Notes under the pieces: model-generated
What the model was told of the DNA's origin: nothing
The model's input: only the letters and a program-made list of their open reading frames with translations
The model's database searches: none
Assembly: GCA_903834185.1 (NCBI GenBank)
Contig: CAILHX010000039.1
Span: 31,621-95,620, forward strand
DNA length: 64,000 nucleotides
Reading direction: 5' to 3'
DNA from: an uncultured Methylophilaceae bacterium
GTDB lineage: Bacteria > Pseudomonadota > Gammaproteobacteria > Burkholderiales > Methylophilaceae
Shown here: piece after piece, positions 63,037 through 64,000 of the stretch
Numbering within the stretch: position 1 is the first letter of the stretch
Layout: the number at the start of each line of letters is the position of its first letter
Position numbers and translations under genes: made by a program

Positions 63037-63741
63037 GTGGCAAAAGTCGGCATTATTCAGTCCAGCTATATCCCTTGGCGGGGATATTTTGATTTCATCC
63101 AGAATGTTGATATTTTCATCGTTTTTGATGATGTGCAGTACACCATTAGAGACTGGCGTAGCCGTAACAGAATAAAAACAGAAACAGGTCTCAAATGGCT
63201 TTCAGTACCCGTTCATCACGTCAGCCGGGAGCAACTGATTGAAAATACCGATATTGATTACACGCAGTCCTGGCAGCGTAGCCATAGAGATCAGTTTCGG
63301 CTGAATTATAGACAGGCGCCGTTTGTAGATGATGCGTTAAAGCTGTTTGATGTAATGCTGGACAGCAAAGAAAAGACCATAAGCCAGTTAAATGTCACAG
63401 GCATCAAAGAGATCAATCAATATCTGGGCATCAGTACGCCATTAGTGATGGCCTCAGAATTGGCTGCTACTGGCGCTAAAACAGATCGACTGATTGATTT
63501 ATTGAACAAAGTCGACGCAAAATCTTATGTTTCCGGGCCTAGTGCGGCCGATTATCTGGATAAATCTTTATTCAAACATCATGGTATCCAGCTTGAATTC
63601 AAAAGCTATGACTATGAAGAATATCCGCAACTTTGGGGTGCTTTTGAGGGGGCGGTCACAGTACTCGATCTGATTGCAAACTGTGGGCCGGATGCAAAAA
63701 AACTACTCAAGTCCCGTTCTCCTAATATTGTGGTTGAATAA
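63037..63741 (+). CDS. WbqC-family protein
   Basis: 234 residues from a GTG. The start is supported by the family N-terminus (AKVGIIQSSYIPWRGYFDFI); further hallmarks are FIVFDDVQYTIRDWRSRNRI, WLSVPVHHVSREQLIENTDI and the C-terminal CGPDAKKLLKS. WbqC-like proteins are widespread in O-antigen and capsule loci and are proposed to act in amino-sugar modification; no reaction is proven. Follows the methyltransferase by 13 bases. Confidence 0.88.
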   Translation: MAKVGIIQSSYIPWRGYFDFIQNVDIFIVFDDVQYTIRDWRSRNRIKTETGLKWLSVPVHHVSREQLIENTDIDYTQSWQRSHRDQFRLNYRQAPFVDDALKLFDVMLDSKEKTISQLNVTGIKEINQYLGISTPLVMASELAATGAKTDRLIDLLNKVDAKSYVSGPSAADYLDKSLFKHHGIQLEFKSYDYEEYPQLWGAFEGAVTVLDLIANCGPDAKKLLKSRSPNIVVE

Positions 63742-63813
63742 GATGCTATAGAGTGTGCTTTGCTGAGTTAAAATTGGGCATTTATTTGATTAGCATTTTT
63801 AGGATTTAATGAC

Positions 63814-64000
63814 ATGGGCTTTATTAGAGCGAATACGATACCAATACTGAAAGAACACAAACGTCGGCCATTCTCGGGAACGGTATTGTGCCTAGGGCAG
63901 CCAGAGGTCTATTTTGATCTGGACCACCTGCGTCGAATGGCATGGACTGTAAAGGCCGAGCTGGATCATTCAGCACCTGTTTTGCCATCACATAATTCGC
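63814..64000 (+). CDS. Partial gene cut by right edge, glycan cluster
   Basis: ATG 63814 opens a frame that runs off the window after 62 codons (MGFIRANTIPILKEHKRRPF, SGTVLCLGQPEVYFDLDHLR). AGGA lies about 10 bases upstream. The VLCLGxPEVYF string could be the start of a nucleotide- or SAM-binding fold, but the fragment is too short to name. Same strand as the glycan genes, with a 72-base gap after the WbqC gene, so it may continue the operon. Confidence 0.6.
   Translation, partial: MGFIRANTIPILKEHKRRPFSGTVLCLGQPEVYFDLDHLRRMAWTVKAELDHSAPVLPSHNS

Noticed and set aside
1..64000. CRISPR arrays, tRNA or rRNA genes, insertion sequences
   Set aside because: No regularly spaced repeats, cloverleaf-like segments or transposase genes were recognised by reading; a covariance-model scan was not possible here.

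Overview
The window looks like a chromosomal segment of a Gram-negative betaproteobacterium, probably an autotroph of the Gallionellaceae/Nitrosomonadales kind. This rests on gene content and order (dnaE-accA-tilS, EttA, RlmL-like, TilS and SrkA homologs), outer-membrane proteins (TonB receptor, autotransporter, many lipoproteins) and a DabB-DabA inorganic-carbon uptake pair. The taxon is inferred; no rRNA or tRNA gene was found. Most of the segment is GC-rich core DNA. Two parts look different: a small decayed AT-richer islet at about 2.8-4.75 kb, and the glycan cluster from about 55.9 kb to the right edge, which grows visibly AT-richer toward its end.

Layout. 0-2.8 kb: 3' part of a GGDEF-EAL protein and an RhlE-type DEAD-box helicase. 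2.8-4.75 kb: an AAA+ ATPase pseudogene with an in-frame stop, a zinc-ribbon membrane protein, and a frameshifted Cys-motif pseudogene. 4.77-9.92 kb: a LysR regulator divergent from dabB-dabA, with a striking set of evenly spaced half-sites between them. 10.1-13.6 kb: a beta-propeller protein and a TonB-dependent receptor. 13.8-17.7 kb: a lipoprotein hydrolase and a large autotransporter. 17.9-19.9 kb: a NarL-type response regulator and a MoxY/LapD-type sensor kinase. 20.1-25.0 kb: a zinc-ribbon membrane protein, a giant DUF748/AsmA-like protein and an MscS channel. 25.0-27.7 kb: a Pit phosphate transporter and a PPK2 polyphosphate kinase. 27.9-29.1 kb: a membrane diguanylate cyclase.

29.1-37.9 kb holds the most coherent accessory unit: nine tightly coupled minus-strand genes, possibly ten. 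They encode two CFA-synthase-like methyltransferases, a fatty-acid desaturase, an FAD oxidoreductase, DUF1365, DUF1295 and DUF2878 proteins, a lipocalin lipoprotein and an exported DUF6134-like protein. Together they suggest a membrane-lipid modification pathway (methylated, cyclopropanated or furan-type acyl chains). The CFA homolog at the end of the operon has lost two expected active-site residues, so its product may not be a plain cyclopropane lipid.

38-47.5 kb: ettA, a small Ala/Pro-rich lipoprotein, split dihydroxyacetone kinase genes (dhaL, dhaK) flanking an exported protein of unknown function, several small exported or membrane proteins, a methyltransferase, ferredoxin-NADP reductase, an S4 RNA-binding protein, SrkA kinase and an HMA-MauE fusion. 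47.6-55.8 kb: a spermidine-synthase-like protein, an RlmL-type methyltransferase, a MazG-like pyrophosphohydrolase, dnaE, accA and tilS. 55.9-64 kb: a surface-glycan locus with a UDP-sugar dehydrogenase, a 4-epimerase, an RmlD-like reductase, a CapE-type dehydratase/epimerase, a DegT aminotransferase, a radical SAM/SPASM enzyme, a methyltransferase, a WbqC-family protein and a gene cut by the window edge.
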